A stretch of DNA of 64,000 nt, taken from NCBI RefSeq assembly GCF_014202275.1, contig NZ_JACHGF010000011.1, positions 124,001-188,000 of the forward strand, given 5' to 3'. The notes below the pieces were generated by a model. That model did not search any database. It was not told where the DNA came from and saw only the letters and a list, made by a program, of their open reading frames with translations. This DNA is from Rhabdobacter roseus. GTDB taxonomy: Bacteria > Bacteroidota > Bacteroidia > Cytophagales > Spirosomataceae. Below are positions 15,117 to 23,274 of this stretch, one piece after another. Made by a program: the position numbers and the translations under genes. Position 1 is the stretch's first letter; every line of letters starts with the position of its first letter.

Positions 15117-16475
15117 TCAGTGAGCTGAGGGTACTTCAGATGCCTCCTGCTCGTAAAAAAAGAGCCGCTCGTTGAGCGCGTTCAGGGCGTCGGCCTTGTG
15201 CTTGGAATGGATCAGCAGCGACAGGTTGTGCTCCGAGGCCCCGTAGGAAATCATCCGGATCGGGATGTCTTTCATGGCTTCAAGTACCTTCAGGGCAATG
15301 CCTTCCTTGTCGGCACTGAAATTACCCACCACGCACACGATGGTCTGATCCAGGTCGTGCTCTTCGAGATCGGCAAACTCCCGGAGCTCGGCCGTAATGG
15401 CCGCTAGGTGCTCGGAGTTATCGATCGTCACCGACACCGATACCTCCGAGGTCGTGATCATGTCCACGGGCGTTTTGTATTTTTCAAAAATCTCAAATAC
15501 CCGCCGCAGGAAGCCGTAGGCATTCAGCATACGGGTCGAGTGAATGTAAATGGCCGTGATGTTATCCTTGGCCGCAATGGCCTTGATGTCACGCTGGGTA
15601 CTTTGGTTAGCAATGAGCGTACCGGGGGCGTCGGGCTGCATGGTGTTCTTGAGTCGCACGGGTACGTTCTGCATTTTGGCCGGTGTGATGGTACTGGGAT
15701 GCAAAATCTTGGCCCCGAAGTAGGCCAGCTCGGCGGCTTCCTCGAAGGTAAGCTCCCGGATGGGGAAGGTACGCTTCACGATGCGCGGATCGTTGTTGTG
15801 CATGCCGTCGATGTCGGTCCAGATCTGGATTTCCTCGGCGCGGATCGCCCCTCCGATGAGCGAGGCCGTATAGTCCGAGCCGCCGCGCTTCAGGTTATCA
15901 ACTTCCCCGCGCGGATTCCGGCAGATAAAGCCTTGCGTAATGATAAGCTGCTTGTCGGTATGCTGGCCCAGAATCGTCGCGATCTTTTCTTCAATCACCG
16001 CCAGCTCCGGCTCACCGTCGGCGTCGATCTGCATGAATTCCAGCGCGGGCAAGAGCACGGCGTTTTCGCCCTGCTCTTGCAGGTAGGCCGCGAACATTTC
16101 GGTACTGAGCAGTTCGCCCTGAGCCACAAGTTCCTTTTCCTGCTTGATGGTAAAGGGTTTGATCCCCACCAGCGAACGAAGGAAGGAAAACTCCTTTTCC
16201 ACGATCTGCTGCCCCTGGGCCAGCCCGGCTTCGGTTTGGTAGAGCTCTTTCAGGAAAAGATCATAATGCGTTTTAAGATCGTCGGTTTGCCGGGCGGCTT
16301 CGGCATCGTTGTTGGCCTTGGCCGCTTCCCCGATGGCGATCAGGGCATTGGTGGTACCCGACAGGGCCGACAGGACCACAATCTTGCGCGTATCGGTGGT
16401 GGTGATGAGGTTGCGAATTGAGTGCATGCGCTCGGGCTTCCCGACCGAGGTGCCGCCAAATTTCCAGACTTGCAT
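15117..16475 (-). CDS. lysC: Aspartate kinase (aspartokinase)
   Basis: Phosphorylates aspartate, the first step to lysine, threonine and methionine. 452 residues: KFGGTSVG (5-12) is the kinase N-terminal signature, RGGSDYTASLIGGAI and WTDIDGMHNNDPRIV are substrate and ATP motifs, and tandem ACT domains occupy about 300-440 (MLNAYGFLRRVFEIF and GIALKVLEAMKDIPIRMIS), suggesting amino-acid feedback control. Not fused to homoserine dehydrogenase. Size and ACT layout fit the monofunctional LysC/ThrA-kinase-like class common in Bacteroidota. Confidence 0.94.
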   Translation of the reverse strand: MQVWKFGGTSVGKPERMHSIRNLITTTDTRKIVVLSALSGTTNALIAIGEAAKANNDAEAARQTDDLKTHYDLFLKELYQTEAGLAQGQQIVEKEFSFLRSLVGIKPFTIKQEKELVAQGELLSTEMFAAYLQEQGENAVLLPALEFMQIDADGEPELAVIEEKIATILGQHTDKQLIITQGFICRNPRGEVDNLKRGGSDYTASLIGGAIRAEEIQIWTDIDGMHNNDPRIVKRTFPIRELTFEEAAELAYFGAKILHPSTITPAKMQNVPVRLKNTMQPDAPGTLIANQSTQRDIKAIAAKDNITAIYIHSTRMLNAYGFLRRVFEIFEKYKTPVDMITTSEVSVSVTIDNSEHLAAITAELREFADLEEHDLDQTIVCVVGNFSADKEGIALKVLEAMKDIPIRMISYGASEHNLSLLIHSKHKADALNALNERLFFYEQEASEVPSAH

Positions 16476-16547
16476 GGTACTAAAAGCGATGATGGATTAA
16501 GATGGATAAACTTGATATACGGATGAACTTGGAAAGTACCTTCTCGC

Positions 16548-16823
16548 TCACGAACGATCGGTCTTAATCCGTTTGAATAAAACGCGACGTTGTTTGGTGA
16601 TTCCCCACACCCCAATAACAACCCAGATGACATTGACGCAGGCCGAAGGGTAAGCCCCCACGTAAGCCGTGTTAATAATGAGCCCGATGCTCCCCACAAT
16701 ATTAGCCCACAGGTAGAAAGGCGCGTCGGCCCGGAGGCGACCCATGATGTTCAGGGCGTAGGCCGCTACGACCAGCAGCGAGCCCAACCAGCCCACTACC
16801 TCTACCCAGATCGGATTGCTCAT
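16548..16823 (-). CDS. CBU_0592-like small membrane protein
   Basis: 91 residues with three predicted spans (about 9-28, 36-56, 60-76). VEVVGWLGSLLVVAAYALNI followed by IVGSIGLIINTAYVGAYPSA matches the CBU_0592-like membrane domain, whose function is unknown. Its ATG overlaps the ribH stop (ATGA), so it is translated from the ribH message. A role in flavin supply is only a guess from context. Confidence 0.7.
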   Translation of the reverse strand: MSNPIWVEVVGWLGSLLVVAAYALNIMGRLRADAPFYLWANIVGSIGLIINTAYVGAYPSACVNVIWVVIGVWGITKQRRVLFKRIKTDRS

Positions 16824-17314
16824 ACACGTACCTGATTTTTTAGTCCTAGCATTTTGATGGCCGTCATGGCGGCCTCGTCGCCTTTGTTACCGTGCTTGCC
16901 GCCCGCCCGGTCCAGGGCTTGCTCCAGCGTGTTGGGCGTAAGTACCCCAAAAATAACGGGCTTGCCGTACTTCAACCCCAGGTGGGTAAGCCCCTGCGCC
17001 ACGGCGTGGTTGATGTAATCGTTGTGCTTGGTTTCTCCCTGAATCACCGCCCCCAGGGCTATGACGGCGTCGACGTCGGAGCGCTCGGCAAACCACTGGG
17101 CCCCCAGCGTGAGCTCAAAACTACCCGGTACGTTGCCCCGCAGCACGCGTTCAGGCGCGGCTCCGTGGGCCAGCAGCGTCTGGTAGGCCCCTTCGTAGAG
17201 CTTTTCGGTAACCTGCTCATTCCATTCGGCCACCACGATGGCAAAGGTACTTTGGCTAATATCGGGCAGGGCTTCGGTGGAAAAAACGCTTAAATTTTTA
17301 TCGACGGATGACAT
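16820..17314 (-). CDS. ribH: 6,7-dimethyl-8-ribityllumazine synthase
   Basis: Penultimate step of riboflavin synthesis: condenses 5-amino-6-ribitylaminouracil with 3,4-dihydroxy-2-butanone 4-phosphate. The 164-residue protein has FAIVVAEWNEQVTE near the start, GSFELT, GAVIQGETKHNDYI with the catalytic His region, and PVIFGVLTPNTLEQALDRAG. ATG 17314 (MSSVDKN) is preferred over 17344, which adds an unlikely decapeptide. Other rib genes are not in the window. A run of nine C on the coding strand lies 38 bases upstream. Confidence 0.95.
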   Translation of the reverse strand: MSSVDKNLSVFSTEALPDISQSTFAIVVAEWNEQVTEKLYEGAYQTLLAHGAAPERVLRGNVPGSFELTLGAQWFAERSDVDAVIALGAVIQGETKHNDYINHAVAQGLTHLGLKYGKPVIFGVLTPNTLEQALDRAGGKHGNKGDEAAMTAIKMLGLKNQVRV

Positions 17315-17351
17315 GGTTGGTGCAACGTTTGGTCTATGAATCAATGCAGTT

Positions 17352-17360
17352 GGGGGGGGG
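17352..17360. repeat. G9 homopolymer tract upstream of ribH
   Basis: Nine consecutive G on the plus strand (nine C in the ribH leader), between the TPR gene terminator and the ribH start. Such tracts are prone to slippage, but this one lies outside a coding region. Confidence 0.5.
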
Positions 17361-17386
17361 TACTTTGGCGTACTCCCAAAGGGTAC

Positions 17387-17420
17387 AAAAAAAGGATAAA
17401 ACCGCGTCGGCTTTATCCTT
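17387..17420 (-). terminator. Terminator of the TPR protein gene
   Basis: Stem AAGGATAAA/TTTATCCTT (17392-17400 with 17412-17420), extended by CCG/CGG inside. On the minus strand a run of T follows. It lies 25 bases after the stop of the TPR gene. Confidence 0.75.
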
Positions 17421-17444
17421 GATGGAAAGGGCTGCGCTATTACA

Positions 17445-18146
17445 TTATTCGCCGACTTGCCCTTCGAGCATTCCCATGTACTTCTTGGCGTTTACGACTT
17501 CGGCCGAGAGCGGGAATTCATCAATAATACGTTTGTAGGAGGATATAGCATCCTTGGGTTGCTGCGCTTTCTCTTGCGCAATGCCCAGCTTCATCAGGTA
17601 GATGGGCGTAAAAAACTGATTGGCCTTATAGTCTGCGGCCTTTTTGTAGAAGCTAATGGCTTCGGCCGGTTGATTCTTTTCCATGTAGGCGTCGCCAATG
17701 AGCGATTTGGCCCGGGCTTCTACCAGCAGATCCGACGAGCTGAAAGACTTCAGGCGGTCAATCGCTTCGTCAAACTTCCCCTGCTTCAAAAGGGATACGC
17801 CCGCGTAAAAGCTGGCCAGATTTGCCGCGTCGGTACCTCCGTAGTTGTCAGCGATGCCCAGTAAGCCTTCGTTTCCGCCGCTGCCGTTCAGGGCGCGCTG
17901 CAGGGAGTCGGCCTCAAAATCATACACCGCATTGGAAAGTGCTACCTGAGCTGTAGATTCCTGCCCGTCGATATAAAAACGATAGCCCGCAAAAGCCACA
18001 AGTGCCAACACAATAGCGGCTCCTGCGCCAATGAGTAGCTTCTGGTTTTTACGAAAAAAGGTCTCGGCCTTGCTAATTTGACCGGCCAACGCCTCAGGAC
18101 TTTCTATGAAATCCAAGCCCGCACCCTCGGAATTTTTCTTGCTCAT
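17445..18146 (-). CDS. Tetratricopeptide-repeat inner-membrane protein
   Basis: 233 residues from ATG 18146; the open frame back to 18311 would add 55 residues unlike the family. One membrane anchor at about 37-60 (LLIGAGAAIVLALVAFAGYR) follows a cytosolic segment; the periplasmic part carries TPR-like helices (LASFYAGVSLLKQGKFDEAI, AEAISFYKKAAD, PKDAISSYKRIIDEFP). The layout recalls YfgM-type envelope proteins, probably a scaffold for other envelope proteins. A good -7 box TAACTTTG lies just upstream on the minus strand. Confidence 0.82.
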   Translation of the reverse strand: MSKKNSEGAGLDFIESPEALAGQISKAETFFRKNQKLLIGAGAAIVLALVAFAGYRFYIDGQESTAQVALSNAVYDFEADSLQRALNGSGGNEGLLGIADNYGGTDAANLASFYAGVSLLKQGKFDEAIDRLKSFSSSDLLVEARAKSLIGDAYMEKNQPAEAISFYKKAADYKANQFFTPIYLMKLGIAQEKAQQPKDAISSYKRIIDEFPLSAEVVNAKKYMGMLEGQVGE

Positions 18147-18172
18147 GCGATTAGGTAATGAATTTTGGAGTG

Positions 18173-18201
18173 CAAAGTTATGAAAAGTTCTTAATGTCAA
18201 A
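18173..18201 (-). promoter_or_regulatory. Promoter of the TPR protein gene
   Basis: On the minus strand TAACTTTG (18173-18180) fits TAnnTTTG, with a TTTG at 18198-18201 (17-base spacer, slightly short). The -7 box is 26 bases from the ATG. Confidence 0.5.
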
Positions 18202-18336
18202 CAAGTAGCGTTCCATTTCTTTAGGGTACTTGTACAAGTTTTGGGAACAGGCGGACAAAATACGCGGCTGTTTGAAGCAGAAGCGGCCCACCGGATGTAC
18301 CAGCGGGCCACTTTTGCGCTTAGCGTAAGGTACCTT

Positions 18337-19365
18337 CTAGTCCGTTATGAAGGGATAATCTTCCTGTACGTATACGTCCGTATAGGCTTCCTTCGGATCG
18401 GGGTAGTTGGACTCTTCGGCAAACTGCACCGACTCCGCCACGATTTCTTTTATTTTTTTGTCAATCTCCGCCAGCTCTTCCTCAGTCAGGAGCTTATGCT
18501 CCAGGATAGTAGCCTTTATCTGCTCGATAGGATCCCGCATTTTGTACTCTTCCACCTCTTCCTTAGTGCGGTACTTCTGCGGATCGGACATGGAGTGGCC
18601 GCGGTAGCGGTACGTCCGGAATTCCAGGTAGGTAGGGCCGTCGCCTTTGCGGGCGCGGTCGGCGGCGCGGGCTACGGCGTCGTGGATGGCTTCCACGCTC
18701 ATGCCGTCTACGGGTTCCGAGGGCATGTCGTAGGCCTCACCCAGGGTATACAGCTCGGTCACGTTGGAGCTCCGTTTTACGGAAGTACCCATGGCGTAGC
18801 CGTTGTTCTCCACCACAAAAATAACGGGTAGTTTCCAGGTCATAGCCATGTTGAATGCCTCGTGAAACGCGCCCTGACGCACCGCGCCGTCCCCAAAGAA
18901 ACAGATGCACACGTTGCCGGTCTCGTTGTACTTTTCGGCAAAAGCAATGCCTGCTCCCAGCGGAATCTGGGCACCTACAATCCCGTGGCCTCCCATGAAG
19001 TTGCGCTCTTTGTCGAAGATGTGCATGGAGCCTCCCTTGCCTTTGGTGGTGCCGGTCTCTTTTCCAAAGAGCTCCGCCATGATGGCCTTAGGGTCGGTAC
19101 CCAGGGCCAGCGGCATACCGTGGTCGCGGTAGGCGGTAATGTACTTGTCGTCCGGCGTGAGCGCCGTGGCCGTTCCGGAGGAGCAAGCCTCCTGGCCAAT
19201 GTACAAGTGGCAAAACCCCCGGATCTTCTGCTGACCGTACAGCTGGCCGGCTTTTTCTTCGAAGCGACGTTGCAGGAGCATATTCTCGTACCAGAACAGG
19301 TAGCGCTCTTTGGGGTGCTGCAACTTTTTGGCAGTGTCTTTCTTTTTCTCCTTAACGGTAGCCAT
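18337..19365 (-). CDS. pdhA: Pyruvate dehydrogenase E1 component, alpha subunit
   Basis: Thiamine-diphosphate-dependent decarboxylation of pyruvate in the pyruvate dehydrogenase complex, as an alpha2beta2 E1. 342 residues: a Lys-rich start, MLLQRRFEEKAGQLYGQQKI, the channel residues in YRDHG, KGKGGSMHIFD, and the TPP motif GDGAVRQGAFHEAFNMA ending in ENNGYAMGT. The phosphorylation-loop-like RYRGHSMSDPQKYRT is present, as in mitochondrial E1alpha. The pdhB partner is not in the window. Divergent from recF over 131 bases; the imperfect palindrome GACAGA-ACTTTG-TCTGTC at 19392-19409 lies between. Confidence 0.95.
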   Translation of the reverse strand: MATVKEKKKDTAKKLQHPKERYLFWYENMLLQRRFEEKAGQLYGQQKIRGFCHLYIGQEACSSGTATALTPDDKYITAYRDHGMPLALGTDPKAIMAELFGKETGTTKGKGGSMHIFDKERNFMGGHGIVGAQIPLGAGIAFAEKYNETGNVCICFFGDGAVRQGAFHEAFNMAMTWKLPVIFVVENNGYAMGTSVKRSSNVTELYTLGEAYDMPSEPVDGMSVEAIHDAVARAADRARKGDGPTYLEFRTYRYRGHSMSDPQKYRTKEEVEEYKMRDPIEQIKATILEHKLLTEEELAEIDKKIKEIVAESVQFAEESNYPDPKEAYTDVYVQEDYPFITD

Positions 19366-19496
19366 GTAGTTAGTGGTTCTCGTTTATTTAAGACAGAACT
19401 TTGTCTGTCCGTTGTTGGTTTGAATAGGGTCTTGCTTTTCTTTAAATAAGGTAAAGAGCTGCGAAATTAAGCATAAACTCCCTAACAAAGAAGTTC

Positions 19497-20591
19497 ATGT
19501 GGCTTGAAAAACTCCATCTGACTCATTTTAAAAACTACGAAGCGGGGAGTTATACCTTTGGGGAGCGGGTAAATTGCCTCGTAGGCCAGAACGGAAGTGG
19601 CAAAACCAACCTGCTGGACGCTATTTATTTCCTGGCACTCACTAAAAGTGCCTTTCAAAATCAGGATGCGCTTACCATTCAGCACGAAGCGGATTTCCTG
19701 GTCCTGGATGGCATCTTTCGGGACGGTACGCGGCGTACGCAGATCACGGGTAGCCTCCAGCGAGGCCAGCGGAAGGTCATGATGGCCGACAAGAAAGCCT
19801 ACGACCGCCTGAGCGACCACATCGGACGGTTTCCGGTGGTGCTCATCGCCCCCGACGATACCGATCTGGTACGGGATGGCAGCGAGGAGCGGCGGCGTTT
19901 TTTTGATGGGGTACTGGCCCAGCTTACCCCTGCCTACCTCGACGATTTCCTGCAGTACAACAAAATCCTCAGCCAACGCAACAGCCTGCTCAAGATCTTC
20001 GCCGAGCGCAACTACCTCGACGAAGACATGCTCGAAACCTACAATGAGCCGCTCATCGCCCTGGCCCAGCGTATCTACGAGCATCGGCGTCGATTCATGG
20101 AACACTTTCTGCCGCTGGTAGGCCGGTACTACGCTTACCTGAGCAACGAGCGTGAGCGCGTGGACCTCATCTACGAGAGTGAGGTAGCCCGGCCCGATTT
20201 CCCGACGGAGTTTCGGAAGCATCGCTCCCGTGACCTCCACGCCCAGCGAACCAGCAAGGGTATCCATAAGGATGACTACGTATTTGAGATCGACGGACGG
20301 GCCCTGCGGAAATTTGGCTCGCAGGGTCAGCAAAAGTCGTTTGTAATCGCCCTCAAACTAGCGCAGTACGAGCTACTGGCGCTTGAGAAAGAAACGCAGC
20401 CTATCTTGCTGCTGGACGATATTTTTGACAAACTCGATGACCTTCGCATTCATAAACTAATCGAAATGATCGACAGCGGCTCCCTGGGGCAGGTATTTAT
20501 TACCGACGCCCGTCCCGAGCGCTCTCACCGTATTCTCGATCAGGTCGCCGCTGATGTCCGCTTCTTTGAGATTGGGAAATCATACGAGTAA
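19497..20591 (+). CDS. recF: DNA replication and repair protein RecF
   Basis: ABC-type ATPase that loads RecA at single-strand gaps with RecO and RecR. 364 residues. MWLEKLHLTHFKNYEAGSYT is the usual RecF opening, Walker A GQNGSGKT lies at 30-37, the signature-like FGSQGQQKSFVIALKLAQ near 273-290, and Walker B PILLLDDIFDKLD near 300-312. Not next to dnaA/dnaN, as often in Bacteroidota. A GTAC motif follows the TAA directly. Confidence 0.95.
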   Translation: MWLEKLHLTHFKNYEAGSYTFGERVNCLVGQNGSGKTNLLDAIYFLALTKSAFQNQDALTIQHEADFLVLDGIFRDGTRRTQITGSLQRGQRKVMMADKKAYDRLSDHIGRFPVVLIAPDDTDLVRDGSEERRRFFDGVLAQLTPAYLDDFLQYNKILSQRNSLLKIFAERNYLDEDMLETYNEPLIALAQRIYEHRRRFMEHFLPLVGRYYAYLSNERERVDLIYESEVARPDFPTEFRKHRSRDLHAQRTSKGIHKDDYVFEIDGRALRKFGSQGQQKSFVIALKLAQYELLALEKETQPILLLDDIFDKLDDLRIHKLIEMIDSGSLGQVFITDARPERSHRILDQVAADVRFFEIGKSYE

Positions 20592-20645
20592 GGTACCCGG
20601 GTGAGGTACCTGTCGGCCCCTTAGGACGCGTTTTAAGCCTTAAAA

Positions 20646-21890
20646 CTACCTACGTACCGTCGGTGCTTTCGGAAAGGATAGCACGATGAAGTAGCCCGTC
20701 AGTAGTACAATGCCCAGCTGCATGAGGTAGTCAGTCACCGAAGCCGACGAAGCCCAAATGTCCGAGGGGCGCAGGTACCGGGGCATATCCAACCGCCACC
20801 AGTACGACGGATGCACCACGCACAGCAGGTTGTAAAGCAGTAGTAATACTACTTGTGTCCGGTTGCTCCAGTCGATGATGTACAGGGCCAGGGGAAGCAG
20901 AAACATAAAAATATAATTGCTGTAGGCGCTCTGCTGGGCAATCATCATGGTGGCGTAGGTTACTATAAATACCCTTGATACCGCCCCGTGGTACTCGGCT
21001 TCTCGGGAACGCCAGGCTGCCAGCGCACCCACTCCTACGGTCAGTAGCAGTCCGATCCAGTTCCAGAATTTTTCACCCACTCCAATGCTATTAAGTACCC
21101 AGGGATTAAGCACTGATAGTACGTTGGGTGACCGAAGCGTATCTGCCTCTCCCAGCGGCTGCATGAATTCCAGCCCGACCAGCGTGTACAATATACCCAG
21201 TACCAGAAGCCCCCATCCGGCGAGTACCGCGGCCAGTCTAAAAGGTGCCTTAGCCAAAAGCAGTAAGGCCGGTAAAACAAGTACAAAGGTAGCTTTGGTA
21301 CTAAGTAACCCCAGCACCAGCAAGCTTCCATAAAGCAGATAGCTGGACTTCCGGTACCAAGCAAAGGCCGCCAGGGCTACAAATAGCCATGTCCAGACAT
21401 CCTCCTGCCCACCAATGACGCAGAGTACTAAGGAGGCCGGCAAGCACATGTATACCAAAAGACGTACTACGAGCGCCAAACAGGGTACTTTAGGTTCGTA
21501 ATAGGTAAAGGAAATCCAAATGGCAATGGCTTCCATCACCAGCATCAAGAAAACAATGGAGCGGGCGCTATCCCATAAGGCCAGAGAAAGGCCAATCAGG
21601 TACGGAAAGAATGGCGAATAGGTACAGACGAAGTCGCGGTAAATAAGCTCTCCATTTTTAGCGTGCGTCCCCCAGCCTACCAGAAAGCCGGTTATATCGG
21701 AGCGGGGCTCCATATTGAGGAAGTGGTAGATCAGCAGAAACGGCAGTAGACGCAATACTACCCAACCTATCCCCAGGAGCAGATGACTGTTAATTTTTTG
21801 TCTGGCTATTTTTTTCTCTGAAAAAAGAACGAGAATCGCTAGTAGACTTAATAATACACTCAACCCTGTTTTGAACCAGACAATTTCCAT
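20646..21890 (-). CDS. Polytopic membrane protein, GT-C/GT87-like (paralogue A)
   Basis: 414 residues with roughly ten or more hydrophobic spans. An acidic pair after the first spans (MEPRSDITGF, Asp near 66), the loop GELIYRDFVCTYSPFFPYLI and GGQEDVWTW fit the layout of GT-C mannosyltransferase/DUF2029-like enzymes, which use lipid-phosphate sugars at the outer face of the inner membrane; assignment to that group is inference. Aligned by eye to the next gene (EPRNDV, VYRDFWSYHAPLF, NGQEDIWFW), it is a tandem paralogue. No glycan cluster surrounds it. Confidence 0.65.
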   Translation of the reverse strand: MEIVWFKTGLSVLLSLLAILVLFSEKKIARQKINSHLLLGIGWVVLRLLPFLLIYHFLNMEPRSDITGFLVGWGTHAKNGELIYRDFVCTYSPFFPYLIGLSLALWDSARSIVFLMLVMEAIAIWISFTYYEPKVPCLALVVRLLVYMCLPASLVLCVIGGQEDVWTWLFVALAAFAWYRKSSYLLYGSLLVLGLLSTKATFVLVLPALLLLAKAPFRLAAVLAGWGLLVLGILYTLVGLEFMQPLGEADTLRSPNVLSVLNPWVLNSIGVGEKFWNWIGLLLTVGVGALAAWRSREAEYHGAVSRVFIVTYATMMIAQQSAYSNYIFMFLLPLALYIIDWSNRTQVVLLLLYNLLCVVHPSYWWRLDMPRYLRPSDIWASSASVTDYLMQLGIVLLTGYFIVLSFPKAPTVRR

Positions 21891-21924
21891 GCATGAAGTA
21901 GTATAATTTCTAATCTAACCCATC

Positions 21925-21958
21925 AAGTACCCCACTTTACTTTGGGGAAGGGGTACTT
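21925..21958 (-). terminator. GTAC-arm hairpin at the end of paralogue B
   Basis: AAGTACCCC/GGGGTACTT (21925-21933 with 21950-21958), spanning the stop codon of the upstream minus-strand gene. No long T-run, so a weak terminator at best. Confidence 0.35.
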
Positions 21959-23208
21959 CGTTGGATTGACCGGATCGCTAAAAAAAATATCCCCACGTAA
22001 CACCCTACATTAAGTACCTGTAGTGTGTATTCAAACAGGTAGGTGGGGTTGCCTAACATCGACCAGGCCTCATAGGAGGGAGATCCGTTGTATACGTACA
22101 CAAATGGCTGCACCACCAGCAACCAGCTGAATAGTAGTACCAGTACCAAGTGCCTCGGCCGCAAGGGGTCAATCAAGGCGAACAGCATTATCAAAAGGTA
22201 AGAAGTGGCATAGCCCCCCGGCGCACTGGGCTGAAAGATCATCATCGAAACAAAAGATACCAGAAAAAGCGATGGAAGTACCTCTCGAAGCGATCGTGAG
22301 CGAAACCGCCATGCTACCAGTACGGAAGTACCCAGTGTCAGCAGCAGGCCAATCCAGTTGGCCATGGTATAGCTACTTTCCGGCACATGAACAATACTTT
22401 CAATAAAGGGTCTGGCAATCGAAAATAGGTTGGGGGTCAATAATACACTTGTGTGCTGGATGGGCATCAAAAATTTTTCTCCAACCTGAGAATAGAGTAT
22501 TGCCAGCGCGATCAAACCCGGAATCGCCATTGCGATTAGCATGCGCAGGGGTCGGCGCACGAAGACCAGCAACGGAAATAGAAAGAAGATGTAGGTTACC
22601 TTGATACACAGCAATCCGGCCGCGTACAGTAGTCCGGCTCGTCGCTCATAATTTTCGGGCCGGGCTACTACTTGGCGCCAGATGAGTAAGGTAATCAGCC
22701 AGAACCAGATGTCTTCCTGGCCATTTAGTAATACAAATACAAAAGAAGCGGGTAACATCCAGTACAGACAGGCTAGCAGAAGCGCTTCTGGTCGTTGTTT
22801 TTTATAGGATAAGTAAGTCAGAACAACCGTCAGGGCTTCCATCAAAACCATCAATAATACGATCGCGCGGGGATTGTTCCATATCCAAAGAGGCAGACTG
22901 ATTAGGTAGGAAAACAACGGAGCGTGGTAAGACCAAAAATCACGGTATACCATTAGTCCCCGGAAGGCCGATTCTGCTTTATAGTAAAAGAAAGGAACGT
23001 CGTTTCGGGGTTCTTGGCCCAGAAGTACATAGACTCCTACAAAGGGTAGTAGCCTTAGCAGCAAAAAGGAAACCAGCAACACAACTTGGTCTTGCTGATT
23101 TTGCTGCCATTTTTCAAAAAGTGCCCTTTTCCACACCGCCCCTATAAAAAGAAGCGTAAGCAAAGTACTGATGATTAATTTAATATAAAATACAGTAATT
23201 ATTGGCAT
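21937..23208 (-). CDS. Polytopic membrane protein, GT-C/GT87-like (paralogue B)
   Basis: 423 residues, many membrane spans. It keeps, in the same order, the motifs of the neighbour at 20646: LLRLLPF, EPRNDV, YRDFWSYHAPLFSYLISL, LMEA, NGQEDIWFW, and an isolated Lys in CIKVTY. Conservation of the acidic and RD residues at predicted outer loops suggests the active site of a lipid-linked sugar transferase, but no family could be confirmed. The two genes are 46 bases apart and probably co-transcribed with the next gene upstream. Confidence 0.65.
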   Translation of the reverse strand: MPIITVFYIKLIISTLLTLLFIGAVWKRALFEKWQQNQQDQVVLLVSFLLLRLLPFVGVYVLLGQEPRNDVPFFYYKAESAFRGLMVYRDFWSYHAPLFSYLISLPLWIWNNPRAIVLLMVLMEALTVVLTYLSYKKQRPEALLLACLYWMLPASFVFVLLNGQEDIWFWLITLLIWRQVVARPENYERRAGLLYAAGLLCIKVTYIFFLFPLLVFVRRPLRMLIAMAIPGLIALAILYSQVGEKFLMPIQHTSVLLTPNLFSIARPFIESIVHVPESSYTMANWIGLLLTLGTSVLVAWRFRSRSLREVLPSLFLVSFVSMMIFQPSAPGGYATSYLLIMLFALIDPLRPRHLVLVLLFSWLLVVQPFVYVYNGSPSYEAWSMLGNPTYLFEYTLQVLNVGCYVGIFFLAIRSIQRSTPSPK

Positions 23209-23274
23209 CGTATACGTATTTCTAAAATTTTAGTAGCCTCCGGACTAGCGCACGTAGGTCTTTCCAACTGTCCT

